64,000 nt of DNA from CAZMNY01 sp964567745 (GCA_964567745.1 CAZMNY010000018.1:1-64000), one strand, 5' to 3'; counted from the stretch's first letter, positions 16,468 through 26,183 are shown. The notes: generated by a model not told the origin, from the letters alone. Made by a program: numbers and translations.

Positions 16468-18123
16468 TTAATCGTCATGCTTCACGATCGACCTTGCCTT
16501 CAAATCATAGGCGGTGCCGGCGGGCAGGGCGACATAGTCGGGTTTCCCTGGATAGACGGGTTGGTTTCTATCGTAGAAATGCACCTTGCCTCGGCCGACG
16601 ATTTTCGCTTCTGATTTCTGAACGATCAACGCCGTCGCCTCGTCGATGCCAATCCCGAGAAGCTGAGGGTAGCGGTTGACCAGCTGAGTCATGTCTTTCT
16701 GCCGACCGCGTTGAGAGAAGTGTTGATCGATGGCCACGCCGCTGATGAACCCAAGCCCGCCACGCTCGTAGCCGGGTGCCATGATACGGAAGTTTTCGAT
16801 CGGAGTTGCGCGAGCCAAGTAGCGAGCTTGAATCGAGGCACCGGCGGACGAGCCGCCGATCACTCCGCCACGCTTGAGCACATCCTTCATCAGCTTGTGA
16901 GCCCTGGTGCCGTAGTAGGAATCGGCGAAGTTCCATTGACGCCCTCCGCCAAACCAAATGCCCGTCGCGTCCTTGAGCGGCACCAAGAATTCGTCGTCGC
17001 TGTTGGCCTTGTTGCGATCCTTAGTGTGGATGAACGTGGCGTGTTGGACTCCCATTCGCTTCCAGGCTTCGACTGTCCGATGTCGCTCAGGCAGCTCATC
17101 TTGTTCGCTACAGGGAACGTAAACCATCTTGGCCTTCTCTGGTCCGCCAGCCAGCTCGACAATCTTCTCCATCAGCCCCTTCGGCATACCTCCGCCGCCC
17201 ACAATGACCAACGTGCCGTTTTCCACGTGAGGTGGTTTGGGGTCGGTCGGCGGAAAGGGTTCAATGGTTCGATCAATCGAATCGCGCCGCCATTCGGTCA
17301 AGTCGACGATCACATCCGCGGCCCGCTGTCGGCCGTCCGATCTGGCCGAAATCGACTCGACTCGCAGCGGCTTGGTCTCGTCCGCCATCAACATGAATGT
17401 CGCGGACCCGCTGCCGACAACAAACATCTTGCGACCTGTCAGGACAACTGCCGTGTCCTTGGCGATGCCGACACCGACCGTTCTCGGCTTAGCGGCGAGC
17501 ACGCTCAGCATCGTCGTTCGAGCAGCGCCTACTTTTTTGAAGTCGGTCGCAACGACGCAATTCGGAGCGATGTTTAGACCCGGTTCCGCGACCGAACCAA
17601 CGTCGGTCGATAGGTACTCGGAAAACAGCTTGGCGACAGGGCCGATCGCCGCGATCGTACCACCCGCGTCAATGTGATTTTGGAACGCCTCGCGGGCCGC
17701 TACCAACGATTCGCGCTGAGCTCGACTGGGCAACCGAGAAGAGTGCCAGCAGAAGATCTTGTTCTTTTCCAGCAACGCGCCGATTTGCGCAGCCAAGTCG
17801 CCATTGGGCTTCGCCACGGTCAACCGAGTCTCTTTTTCCGCGTTGTCTGTCGCCCCAAACGCGACGCGGTATTGCGCCTCAACCGACTCGGCTTCTGCGT
17901 CGTCAACGAGCAGCGCCGCATTGGCCTTTTGGTCAGTGCGACTGAGGAGTGTCGACAGCGGGCCGACGTCTTCAAGCTTGCTTCCGAGCACGAGTCGACC
18001 TTGGATTCGCAGGTCAACTGGCCAGTGTTCAAACTTCTCGTCAAATTCCTGAGCCCGAGCGAGCGGACCGACGAACGCAACGGCCAAAAATGCAAGCAAA
18101 ACGCTGATTCGAATACAATACAA
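16468..18123 (-). CDS. Cyanophycinase-like secreted serine peptidase (S51 family) with long N-terminal domain
   Basis: About 551 residues. A signal peptide (VLLAFLAVAFVGPLARAQ) is followed by a first domain (about residues 25-280) I cannot name, and a C-terminal S51 peptidase domain beginning NGTLVIVGGGGMPKGLMEKI. Diagnostic pieces: WFGGGRQWNF, GGSSAGAS (nucleophile Ser), DQHFSQRGRQKD and GIGIDEATALIV. Cyanophycinases cleave beta-Asp-Arg from cyanophycin; many planctomycete homologues are exported and may cleave other isopeptides. Start chosen at TTG 18123, as GAGGA lies six bases upstream and the product begins directly with the signal peptide; the frame extends to an ATG at 18228 without an RBS. 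Confidence 0.85.
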   Translation of the reverse strand: MYCIRISVLLAFLAVAFVGPLARAQEFDEKFEHWPVDLRIQGRLVLGSKLEDVGPLSTLLSRTDQKANAALLVDDAEAESVEAQYRVAFGATDNAEKETRLTVAKPNGDLAAQIGALLEKNKIFCWHSSRLPSRAQRESLVAAREAFQNHIDAGGTIAAIGPVAKLFSEYLSTDVGSVAEPGLNIAPNCVVATDFKKVGAARTTMLSVLAAKPRTVGVGIAKDTAVVLTGRKMFVVGSGSATFMLMADETKPLRVESISARSDGRQRAADVIVDLTEWRRDSIDRTIEPFPPTDPKPPHVENGTLVIVGGGGMPKGLMEKIVELAGGPEKAKMVYVPCSEQDELPERHRTVEAWKRMGVQHATFIHTKDRNKANSDDEFLVPLKDATGIWFGGGRQWNFADSYYGTRAHKLMKDVLKRGGVIGGSSAGASIQARYLARATPIENFRIMAPGYERGGLGFISGVAIDQHFSQRGRQKDMTQLVNRYPQLLGIGIDEATALIVQKSEAKIVGRGKVHFYDRNQPVYPGKPDYVALPAGTAYDLKARSIVKHDD

Positions 18124-18248
18124 TGGAGAGTCCTCGGCGACGAATAGGATGATGCAAACTCGTGGCACCGCAGACCGTTTTGCGTCCTTCGCGGAGTCGA
18201 CGAGCGAGGAATAGTATATAGGCTGCATTTCGTCAGGAGAGCAAATTC

Positions 18249-18715
18249 ATGAGTGAAAACTTGCTACTCACGCCGCCGAAGTACAAAACAACGGTGACCA
18301 CCTTCGGGCCGCGTCGCGAGTTTCTTTATTCCAGCGGCGCGCGCTTCAGCGATTACGCGAGTCACGCAACTTTCATGGGCGCGCCTCTCGTGACGATTGC
18401 CAACGGTCGCAACCCGGAGACGGGCAAGCGGCTGTCGCCAGGGGGATTTTCGCGATCGGCCAGCGAGCTCGCGGGATGGTGGCCATCGGGCAGTTAGCTT
18501 TAGGCCTAATCGCCATCGGGCAGTTGGCATTCGGCGGCTTGATCGGCATCGGACAACTATCTTTCGCACCCATCGCAATTAGCCAAGGAACGATTGGGGC
18601 CGCGGCCGTCGGCATGATTGGAATCGCCGGGATCGGCCTGTTTATGATTGGCTACGCCTTCGTCGGCTTGACTGCGAATGAGTTTATTCTTCAATTGATC
18701 CGCATGGTGAGTTGA
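18249..18715 (+). pseudogene. Frameshifted Gly/Ile-rich repeat membrane protein
   Basis: A good RBS (AGGAG, nine bases before ATG 18249) starts MSENLLLTPPKYK. The frame runs to GRNPETGKRL and then turns into nonsense, stopping at 18497. From about 18434 the +1-shifted frame carries the clear continuation VARGIFAIGQRARGMVAIGQ and then repeated AIGQLA-G units ending in a hydrophobic tail to 18715. One missing base in the codon after CGG at about 18431-18434 would join the two. The Gly-Ile-Gly-Gln repeat every 10-11 residues is regular and partly membrane-like; family not recognised. Either a recent pseudogene or a one-base sequence error. Confidence 0.75.
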
Positions 18716-18726
18716 AGACGCCTCGA

Positions 18727-19992
18727 TCAATCTTCAACTCGAACCACGATGCGTTCGATGGCGGCGTGCCCCGATTTCCTGAACGGCCTTGGCATCGGTT
18801 GAGCATGTCCTTTCTCGTCCACGGTACGACATCGGAAAATGTATTCGCCAGCCGGTAGTGCTGGAAGCAACTTGGCCCAGTGCACCTTGAGCAGCCGCAT
18901 GGGCCATTGTTTCGGCTCGCCCGACTTGGAATCGAACCCCATCGTCGATTCGGGAATCTTGCCGCCGGGCAACTGACCGCCCCATACCGACGGCGGACCA
19001 AGCACCTCGGCGTCGCGCCAAGGCGCCTTTTGAAAGTATGGATCGTTTTCGGGCAGATCGTCGCCTTTGGCCTGAAGCCAAGTCTGCACTTTGGCGACTC
19101 CCGAGATGCCGACTTGAGCGTAACCCGTCACCGGAATGGGTTCGCCCGATTTCACTCGCTTCGGAATCGACAAGGTCGCTGCAAACGATTTCAGCGAACT
19201 GTGAACGTCGTTGTTGCCGTTGGCATACGTGTCGTTGGCGTTGAACAGGTTGGACAAGTAGACATGGCTGAGCCATTTGACCGACTTGAATCCATAGCCC
19301 TCGGGAACAACCATCCGCACCGGGCCGCCTCGCTCGCTCGTCAACCATTCGCCATTGAGTTTGTAGCAGAGCATGACTGGTGGAAGATCAAAGTGATCTT
19401 CGAGCACGCGATCGATCGGCAGCGAACTGCGAAACATCTGTTTGGGGTCGTCGTTGTGATACCCGTAATAGAAGAGCCGCCTCACATTCTCGCGGGGACC
19501 AGTCAGCCAGACGACATCGCGCAGCGGCACGCCTTCCCAAATTCCGGCGCCGAGCGGACAACCGATGTTGAGACAGGTCATAACTTTCGCGAAACGGACC
19601 GAGTTCTTCTCAGCCAATCGCATTAGCCCGGCAAAGTCGAGCGCGTTGCCCTCCTTCTTTGAGAGCGGCGAAGACAGGCGAGCCGGGTTGTCGGGGTCGC
19701 TCAAAACCTCGAGCGACCAGGTGTCGCGTGTTAGACCGACCTCATTCTTTTGCGCGTCCGTAAGTTTATGCGGCTTGGGCTTGCCGCGCGAAACGTCACG
19801 AAAGTCGTCTTGGTTCGTCAGAAACGGTTCGAGCTTCGAGATTGCAGTTGTCAGCGCCGCGTTCCGCTCAGGGTCGGCAGCGAGCAACGGCCATGCGACG
19901 AGCGCAGAAGTCCCTGCGGCACCGCACTGGATAAAGAATCGCCTCGACTGCTCAATGTGGTCGTCGATAAACCGCTCAATCGCTGTGGCCAT
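18727..19992 (-). CDS. Sulfite-oxidase-like molybdopterin oxidoreductase
   Basis: About 421 residues. After a short N-terminus with RRFFIQCGAAGTSALVAWPLL, a twin-arginine-like leader, the oxidoreductase molybdopterin-binding domain covers about residues 90-290: the Mo-ligating Cys is likely in MTCLNIGCPLG, followed by the hallmark IWEGVPLRDVVW, YYGYHNDD and SERGGPVRMVVPEGYGFKSV. The C-terminal 120 residues form the immunoglobulin-like Mo-co dimerisation domain (MRLLKVHWAKLLPALPAGEY, KSGHAAIERIVV). Sulfite oxidase/dehydrogenase chemistry is plausible, matching sulfate metabolism around it, but related YedY-type enzymes reduce methionine sulfoxide. ATG 19992 has GGGAG about 10 bases upstream; its stop lies 11 bases from the convergent broken gene. 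Confidence 0.85.
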   Translation of the reverse strand: MATAIERFIDDHIEQSRRFFIQCGAAGTSALVAWPLLAADPERNAALTTAISKLEPFLTNQDDFRDVSRGKPKPHKLTDAQKNEVGLTRDTWSLEVLSDPDNPARLSSPLSKKEGNALDFAGLMRLAEKNSVRFAKVMTCLNIGCPLGAGIWEGVPLRDVVWLTGPRENVRRLFYYGYHNDDPKQMFRSSLPIDRVLEDHFDLPPVMLCYKLNGEWLTSERGGPVRMVVPEGYGFKSVKWLSHVYLSNLFNANDTYANGNNDVHSSLKSFAATLSIPKRVKSGEPIPVTGYAQVGISGVAKVQTWLQAKGDDLPENDPYFQKAPWRDAEVLGPPSVWGGQLPGGKIPESTMGFDSKSGEPKQWPMRLLKVHWAKLLPALPAGEYIFRCRTVDEKGHAQPMPRPFRKSGHAAIERIVVRVED

Positions 19993-20308
19993 CGATTTGA
20001 ATCTCCCAGTTCGGACGATCATGGCAAAACGCAATCATGTTGCGGCCAAACGGATTGTAACTTCATCCTGGGCTCGAATGTGGGAAACCGCCCAACCATC
20101 TGTGCGGGCCGGACAAATAGAGCTTTCCGATCGTGTCCACAGAATTGACCCACCTTGTGAAGTTCGCGCCTTTGTCCCAATGTCGCCGCCTAACGAACCG
20201 GGTGATCGCAGGCGAGAGTTCCTGGCGACCAGCGGCATTCGATTTGCTCCTTTGTTGAGTAGCGAAGTGAGGCTGCCAGGATCCGTCACCGGAGAGGGGA
20301 GTTGAGCT

Positions 20309-20728
20309 ATGGCGACTGCGACCAACAAAGCGGGTCTTCGATTCGTTCGATTCTTCGATGAAATTGGCATTGCCGATGTGCCCCTTGTCGGAGGCAAAAA
20401 TGCTCCGCTCGGCGAGATGTGTCGCGAGCTCGGCGCTGAGGGCGTCAACCTGGCTGACGGGTTTGCGGTGACTGCCGATGCCTATCGCGAGTTTCTGGAA
20501 GAGGCTGGTCTTGTCGCGGAAATTCAAGCGACGTTTGCCGATCTCGATACGCAGGACGCAAGCAACTTGCACGAACGTGGATGGCGTGTTCGACAGATGA
20601 TTCTGGCAGCGGAGCTTCCCGAAGATCTCAAGAGAGAAATCATCGTTGCGTACAAGCGGCTTACACTCAGTATTTTGGAGCTGGAGAAGAATGACGCAGC
20701 GTCGCAGTCGACCGTTTCCTTTGAATGA
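20309..20728 (+). pseudogene. ppsA: Phosphoenolpyruvate synthase N-terminal fragment
   Basis: The first 115 residues match the start of PEP synthase: VRFFDEIGIADVPLVGGKNA, PLGEMCRELGAEGVNLADGF and AVTADAYREFLEE, the start of the nucleotide-binding domain. Homology then stops and the frame ends after 139 codons (AASQSTVSFE), whereas intact enzymes have about 800 residues with a phosphohistidine and a PEP-binding domain. No further pieces occur downstream; the next gene, a universal stress protein, starts 12 bases later. A start with GAGAGGGGAG before the ATG is still present, so a short peptide may still be made. Confidence 0.8.
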
Positions 20729-20740
20729 CGGGAGCCACAA

Positions 20741-21169
20741 ATGAACATCAAGAAAATCCTCTTCTCAACCGACTTCTCCCACACCGGCGACGCTGCGCTA
20801 GCCATGGCGACCGCACTCGCTCGCGACTCCGGCGCGACGATTCTGATCGTTCACGTCGAGGAGCCGCCGGCGGCGTATGGGAATGGCGAAATGTACTACG
20901 GGATGATGGAGCCCGCTACGGAAGAGTTGAAAATCATGCTCAAGGACGTTGTCCCCAAGGATCCGAATGTCGCCTTTGAGCACCGCTTGATCAGCGGAGA
21001 TCCGGCGACCGCCATCAGTCGCTTGGCCGAGTCGGAAGGCGTCGACATGATCATCCTCGGGACCCACGGCCGCACCGGTCTGATGCGAGCTGTGATGGGA
21101 AGTGTGGCGGAAGCGATCGTGCGACACGCCGCCTGCCCCGTGCTTACATTCAAGCAGCCAAACAAGTAA
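20741..21169 (+). CDS. Universal stress protein (UspA family)
   Basis: A single Usp domain of 142 residues: KKILFSTDFSHTGDAALAMA at the N-terminus, GATILIVHVEEPP, and the C-terminal nucleotide-binding motif GTHGRTGLMRAVMGSVAEAI followed by VRHAACPVLTFK, where the G-2x-G-9x-G-S pattern is intact, so ATP binding is expected. Cytoplasmic stress-response protein; partner unknown. It follows the ppsA fragment at 12 bases, with GGGAG about 7 bases before the ATG, so it may be transcribed from the old ppsA promoter. PEP synthase and Usp genes are often neighbours in planctomycetes only as far as I recall; not relied on. Confidence 0.92.
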   Translation: MNIKKILFSTDFSHTGDAALAMATALARDSGATILIVHVEEPPAAYGNGEMYYGMMEPATEELKIMLKDVVPKDPNVAFEHRLISGDPATAISRLAESEGVDMIILGTHGRTGLMRAVMGSVAEAIVRHAACPVLTFKQPNK

Positions 21170-21498
21170 CCCGAAAAAGGAAGCTGTCCATTTTCGTGTG
21201 CGACTGGTCGCGGGTAACGATCATGTGTGCCACATGTGCCACGCTTGTTCGCGCTGCCCGCCGCGCCCGCCAAGAAATCCTAGGGCTGAAAGGGCGTAAC
21301 ACCTACACCCTCGCCATCGATGACGTCATCGGATCTTCGCGATGCACGTTTGTTTCGCCCTTTCAAAACCTTTCAGGGCTGCGTTTAGGGCGACCCCAAC
21401 CCAGGGCGGCGCTTGTGGCTGCGCCTCAAGACTTTCCCTGGGCTGTTATATTGCGCCTCTTCGGGCCCTTCGGGGCAACGGGCAGCACAAAACGGCTG
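21170..21498. other. Intergenic stretch, probably a degenerate planctomycete repeat element
   Basis: This 329-base gap between the convergent usp and formate dehydrogenase genes has no coding signal. It includes GGGCTGAAAGGGCGTAACAC, the related piece CCTTTCAAAACCTTTCAGGG, and ACCCCAACCCAGGGCGGCGC, followed by a GCCTCTTCGGGCCCTTCGGGG stretch with small hairpins. I think I recognise this type of block as a common intergenic repeat of planctomycete genomes, but only one copy is in the window. Confidence 0.4.
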
Positions 21499-24270
21499 CT
21501 AGTCCAATCGTTCAACTGCCACCGCGCACACTTTGTATTCCGGGATTTTTGAAATTGGATCGGCGGCGCTGTTAGTGACGTTGTTGATGTTGAGCGAACC
21601 GGGGAAGTGGAAATCTCCAAAGACGACGCCTGGCGAGACTCGATCTGTGGCGAGTGCGCGAGCCGTCATCGTTCCGCGTTTGGAAACAACTCGAACTCGC
21701 CCACTGTCTTCGACCCCGATCCGCGCTGCATCTTCCGGGCTGATCTCCAGAAGCGTCTCGGGATAGGCGGCAAGCAGGTGTTCGGCTCGTCGCGTTTGCT
21801 CGCCGCCGTGCCAGTGATAAAGCACTCGCCCGGTCGTCAGCAACAATGGAAATTGCTCGTCCGGCTGTTCATCGGCGGACAGGTATTCGGTCGAGTGAAA
21901 CTTGCCCTTACCGCGAGTAAATTTGCCGATATGCAGCAGCGGCGTTCCCGGATGCTCCAAGTCAAGCACCGGCCATTGGAGCTGATCGCCTCGTTCAAGC
22001 CGATCATGACTAACTCCGCCGTAGATCGGCGTGACAGCCGCAACTTCGTCCATGATTTCTGCAGCCGACTCGTAGTTCCAAGCGGCCTGCGGCCCCGTCG
22101 GTTCACGCCCCTCGGCCTCGAGCGCAAGTCGGGCTAGCTCGGAAGTGATTTGCCAATCCAGTCGGGCTTCGCCAGGCGGTTCGATCGCTGGACGCACCAA
22201 TTGAACTCGTCGCTCCGTGTTGGTGAACGTACCGGACTTCTCAGCAAACGAAGTAGCCGGCAACAACACATCAGCGTAATGCGATGTCTCGGTGGGGAAG
22301 ATCTCCTGCAGCACGACAAACTCCGCGGCCTCCATAGACCCTCGCGCATGATTGCTATCGGGCTCGGTCAGCACCGGGTCTTCGCCGAGAATATAGAGTG
22401 CGCGAATTTGGCCGACTCTTGCCGCCTCCATCATCTCGGTGACCGGCAGTCCAGGTCGCGTTCCAGCGATTTGACTTTCGCCGGCTTTCCAAGCGTTCAT
22501 GAACTTGGCGTTCACCTCGTCGCTCGCTACGGCTTGATACCCAGGGAACTCATTCGGCAGCGCGCCCATGTCGCAGGCGCCTTGCACGTTGTTCTGACCT
22601 CGCAACGGATTGACTCCGCCGCCGACGATCCCGAGATTTCCGAGCAGCATCTGCAGGTTAGCGAGACTCAACACATTCATCACGCCGCTCGTGTGCTGGG
22701 TGATTCCCATCCCCCACAGAAGCGCCATCGGATGATTCATCGCAATCAACTCGGCCGCTCGATGCAGCTCGTCGACGGAAACCCCCGTGATCTTTGCTGC
22801 TCGCGCGGGCGGGTATTCTTCAACCGTCTGGCGGAAGTCGTCAAAGCCCTCGCAGCGATCTTCAATGAACGCCGAATCGTGCCAACCCTTCTCGAGAATG
22901 ATGTGCATGATTCCGTTGAGCAGAGCGGTGTCGGTTCCTGGTCGCTGCCGAATGTGCAGGGTCGCGAATTCCGTGATGTCGATCTTGCGAGGATCCGCGA
23001 CAACCACCTTGAGCCCTCGGCGCAAGACGGCCTGCCGAAGCCGAGCTGCAAATACGGGATGCTGCTCCGTCGTGTTCGACCCGATGATCATCACCGACGC
23101 CGAATCGTCGACGATGTCTTGCATCGAGTTGCTGACCGCGCCCGAGCCAAACGCCATTTTGAGCGCGGACACTGAAGACGAATGGCAGAGCCGAGCACAG
23201 TGATCGACGTTGTTCGTACCGATCACTTGTCGAGCGAATTTCTGCATCAAGTAGTTCTCTTCCGTCGTGCACTTGGCCGACGAAAAGACACCGATCGCAT
23301 CCGGCCCGGACTCGCTCTTTATGCCGACAAGATTGTCGACCACGATCTTCAGTGCGGTATTCCATTCGACTTCCACCCACTCGCCGCGGTCTCCGCCTTT
23401 TCGATCGCTTGCTTGCTGTCCGTCAACGAGCGGGCGGCGTACGAGCGGTTTGGTAAGTCGTTCATGGTGGTGAACGTAGTCCCAACCGTAACGCCCCTTC
23501 ACGCACAACGACATTCCGTTGACGGGAGCATCCGGCCGGGACGTCACGCCGACGATTCGGTCGTCGCGCACGTTGAGATCGAACTGACAACCAACTCCAC
23601 AATAGCCGCACGTGGTCGCCACGGTCTTGTCGGGCGGGCCAATTCCCTCGGCAAAACGGTCGGTCAAGGCGCCGGTCGGACAATACGCCGAGCAGGCTCC
23701 GCACGATTCGCAACGCGCGTCGAGCATCGTCGTGTCGGCGCCGGCAATGATCTTTGCGTCGCAGCCGCGGTAGCCGACTCCTAATACGAATCGCCCTTGC
23801 ACCTCCTCGCAAGCGCGCACGCACCGTGTGCAAAGGATGCACTGATTGAGGTCAACTCGGATGAATGGGTTGGGATCGCTGTCGACTTGATAGCGAGGCG
23901 GATCCGTACGTTCGGCGGAGGGCCAAGCGTCGTAGTGTCGAACCCAGCGAGTCAGCTCGTTGTCGGCTTCGACCTCAGCCGCTTGTGGATGATCGCGCAG
24001 CAACATCTGCAGAATCATCCGCCTCGACTCGCTCAATTCATCGCTCTCCGTCGTCACCGACATGCCTTCATGCACAATGCTCGAGCAAGCGGCGATCTGG
24101 CCGGGCGGCGAATCACATTCCACCATGCACAATCGGCAGGACCCATCGATCGACAAGTCCTTGTGGTAACAGAGCGTCGGAATGACGATGCCATGCTCCG
24201 CCGCGGCGTCGAGCACCGACTGGCCGTCGCGGGCTTCGACCGATCGGTCATTGATTGTAATCTTGGGCAT
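21499..24270 (-). CDS. fdhF: Formate dehydrogenase alpha subunit, NAD-dependent type, Cys active site
   Basis: A 923-residue molybdopterin iron-sulfur enzyme oxidising formate to CO2. Domains: [2Fe-2S] ferredoxin (1-80; C34, C45, C48, C62), the NuoG-type His/Cys segment, two 4Fe-4S motifs (CILCTRCVRAC near 144-154, CESCGACSAYC near 187-197), the 4Fe-4S motif of the catalytic core (CGYCGVGC, 221-228), then the bis-MGD domains to the C-terminus (LLLTTGRVLYHWHGGEQTRR). The residue corresponding to selenocysteine of E. coli FdhF is Cys362 (HCARLCHSSSV). It is cytoplasmic; electrons pass to the diaphorase subunit encoded just upstream (24477-26183). The intervening 206 bases include a repeat copy. 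Confidence 0.93.
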   Translation of the reverse strand: MPKITINDRSVEARDGQSVLDAAAEHGIVIPTLCYHKDLSIDGSCRLCMVECDSPPGQIAACSSIVHEGMSVTTESDELSESRRMILQMLLRDHPQAAEVEADNELTRWVRHYDAWPSAERTDPPRYQVDSDPNPFIRVDLNQCILCTRCVRACEEVQGRFVLGVGYRGCDAKIIAGADTTMLDARCESCGACSAYCPTGALTDRFAEGIGPPDKTVATTCGYCGVGCQFDLNVRDDRIVGVTSRPDAPVNGMSLCVKGRYGWDYVHHHERLTKPLVRRPLVDGQQASDRKGGDRGEWVEVEWNTALKIVVDNLVGIKSESGPDAIGVFSSAKCTTEENYLMQKFARQVIGTNNVDHCARLCHSSSVSALKMAFGSGAVSNSMQDIVDDSASVMIIGSNTTEQHPVFAARLRQAVLRRGLKVVVADPRKIDITEFATLHIRQRPGTDTALLNGIMHIILEKGWHDSAFIEDRCEGFDDFRQTVEEYPPARAAKITGVSVDELHRAAELIAMNHPMALLWGMGITQHTSGVMNVLSLANLQMLLGNLGIVGGGVNPLRGQNNVQGACDMGALPNEFPGYQAVASDEVNAKFMNAWKAGESQIAGTRPGLPVTEMMEAARVGQIRALYILGEDPVLTEPDSNHARGSMEAAEFVVLQEIFPTETSHYADVLLPATSFAEKSGTFTNTERRVQLVRPAIEPPGEARLDWQITSELARLALEAEGREPTGPQAAWNYESAAEIMDEVAAVTPIYGGVSHDRLERGDQLQWPVLDLEHPGTPLLHIGKFTRGKGKFHSTEYLSADEQPDEQFPLLLTTGRVLYHWHGGEQTRRAEHLLAAYPETLLEISPEDAARIGVEDSGRVRVVSKRGTMTARALATDRVSPGVVFGDFHFPGSLNINNVTNSAADPISKIPEYKVCAVAVERLD

Positions 24271-24341
24271 AAGTTTGAGCCGTATTGGATTGATTCGTCG
24301 AAGAGTCTTTCACAGCATTGCCGCAGGTTTCGGCTAAACAA

Positions 24342-24384
24342 CGAGCCGCTTCTCCTCCGACGGGTGAGGGAGAGGCCGAAGCGG
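24342..24384 (+). repeat. Dispersed palindromic repeat, family 2, copy 2
   Basis: CGAGCCGCTTCTCCTCCGAC followed by GGGTGAGGGAGAGGCCGAAGCGGG. It is clearly related to 16303-16342: same order of GCCGC-TCTCC-CCGACG-GTGAGGG-GAGAGGCCG. It lies between the two formate dehydrogenase subunit genes, lengthening a gap that is usually short. Confidence 0.7.
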
Positions 24385-24476
24385 GCGTCGAACAGGCCCA
24401 CACATTCGGTTAGTCATCTTTGGGCGCCTAACTTTCATTCCTTACTCGAAAACCCCTCCACCTTGGACCACCGCGC

Positions 24477-26183
24477 TTAGAACTCGTGGGCGAAATTTTT
24501 GATTGCGCTTTCGAGCGGCATGGCGACGGATTGGCCTAGCCCGCATAGCGAAGCAGTTTTCAGGAGTTTGGAGAGTTGCTTGAGTTGTTGGGTTTCATTG
24601 TTGTTCGAGCGATTCGCGAGGAGTTCGCGAACCGCGTCGCCGGCGAGCTGAGTGCCCTCGCGGCAGGGAGTGCACTTACCGCACGATTCCGCCTCAAAGA
24701 AATCTAACAGCCAATCGAGCAGCGTCAGAACTGAAACGGATTGATCCATCGCCAGAACGGCGCCGCAGCCGAGCGAGACGCCTTTCTTGTACGAGTCGAA
24801 ATCGAGCGGCGTGTCCAAGTCGGCGGCGCCGACGATGGTGCCCGCAGCGCCTCCAGTGAGCGCCATCTTAAACGTCGAACCTTCTTGCATGCCGCCGCCG
24901 AACTGTTCGATCGCTTGGCGCAAAGTGATTCCGAAGGGCGCTTCAAACACGCCGGGGTTATTGACGTGGCCCGTCACCGTAAACAGCTTCGTTCCCGCGC
25001 TGCTTTCTGTTCCAAACGACTGATACCATTCGGCGCCTCGCTGAAGAATGGCCGGCGCCTTCGATAACGTCTCGACGTTGTTGATCACCGTCGGCTTGCC
25101 GAACAGACCGTGTGTGGTAGGGAAGGGGGGCCGAATTCGAGGCTCGCCGCGCCGCCCTTCAAGCGATTCGAGCAGCGCTGTTTCTTCGCCGCAAATGTAC
25201 GCGCCAGCGCCTCGGTGCACATGAATGTGAAGGCAGAATTCGCTCCCCTGTATCGCCTCGCCAAGCAAACCTTGCTGTGTCGCTTGTTCAACGGCGAGCT
25301 CCAAGCGTTGGGCCGCCGTTTCATACTCGCCGCGGATGTAGATGATCCCCTCGGACGCGCCTACCGCGTAGGCCGCCAACATCATGCCTTCAATCACTAA
25401 GTGCGGATCGCCTTCCATCAACACTCGATCTTTAAACGCAGCCGGCTCGGACTCGTCGGCATTGCAGACGACGTACTTGACGTCACTCTGTTCGCTCGCG
25501 ACAAACTGCCATTTCCTACCCGTCGGGAATCCCGCACCACCTCGACCACGCAGTCCCGACTCGCTGATCACTTCGACAACTTCGGCCGGGTCGCGGGACA
25601 AAGCCGACTTGAACGATTCATAGGCTCCGCAGGCAATCGCGATGTCGATGTCTTCCGGATCGATCTTGCCGATTCGAGCCAGCGCGACTCGCTCCTCGCC
25701 GTCGATTGGATTCGCGTACGCCGGCACCTCACCCCGCCACCCTTCGAGAACTTGATGGACCGATTCGCCGAGCGGTCCGCATGGCTCGAGGCCAACTAGC
25801 GCTGCCGGCGCGCGGTCACATAGGCCGAGACAACTTGCACGCTCAACGCAAAAATCGCTACCGGACGCCGCCGCTCGGACCGTCTCCAACGATGTTCCGC
25901 CCTGCTTGAGACGACAGACTGGCCCGTCACAAACTCGAATCACGTCGCGGCTGCGAGGCTCCGTCGAGAGCATTGAAAAGAAAGACGCCAAGCCGAACGT
26001 TCGCGCGTCGGAGAGCCCCAACGTATCGGAAACGGCACCGATCGTGTTCGAGTCCAAGTAGCCAGAATGCTCCTGCGAATCCTGCAAGATCGGCAAGGCT
26101 GAGTCCGCGCCGCGACCATGCTGCTCGACAGCGCGATCGACCACGGAAGCCGTTCTGAGCTTCCTATTCCGTTTAGCGCGCAT
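24477..26183 (-). CDS. NAD-linked formate dehydrogenase diaphorase subunit, NuoE-NuoF fusion
   Basis: A 568-residue fusion of two complex-I-like modules. Residues about 15-150 are NuoE/FdsG-like with a thioredoxin-type [2Fe-2S] site (CDGPVC and CLGLC). Residues 165-560 are NuoF/FdsB-like: SGLRGRGGAGFPTGRKW (FMN/NADH), CNADESEPAAFKDR, GAYICGEETALLESLEG (NADH binding), and SCGKCTPCREGT plus a later Cys in LCGLG (4Fe-4S). It passes electrons from the formate dehydrogenase alpha subunit to NAD+. An AGGAG lies six bases before ATG 26183. With the downstream alpha subunit gene it forms the soluble NAD-dependent complex in which gamma and beta subunits are fused. Confidence 0.92.
   Translation of the reverse strand: MRAKRNRKLRTASVVDRAVEQHGRGADSALPILQDSQEHSGYLDSNTIGAVSDTLGLSDARTFGLASFFSMLSTEPRSRDVIRVCDGPVCRLKQGGTSLETVRAAASGSDFCVERASCLGLCDRAPAALVGLEPCGPLGESVHQVLEGWRGEVPAYANPIDGEERVALARIGKIDPEDIDIAIACGAYESFKSALSRDPAEVVEVISESGLRGRGGAGFPTGRKWQFVASEQSDVKYVVCNADESEPAAFKDRVLMEGDPHLVIEGMMLAAYAVGASEGIIYIRGEYETAAQRLELAVEQATQQGLLGEAIQGSEFCLHIHVHRGAGAYICGEETALLESLEGRRGEPRIRPPFPTTHGLFGKPTVINNVETLSKAPAILQRGAEWYQSFGTESSAGTKLFTVTGHVNNPGVFEAPFGITLRQAIEQFGGGMQEGSTFKMALTGGAAGTIVGAADLDTPLDFDSYKKGVSLGCGAVLAMDQSVSVLTLLDWLLDFFEAESCGKCTPCREGTQLAGDAVRELLANRSNNNETQQLKQLSKLLKTASLCGLGQSVAMPLESAIKNFAHEF

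Noticed and set aside
23185..23190. Selenocysteine in the formate dehydrogenase active site
   Set aside because: The catalytic position reads Cys (ARLCHSSSV) with a normal Cys codon; the frame has no internal TGA.
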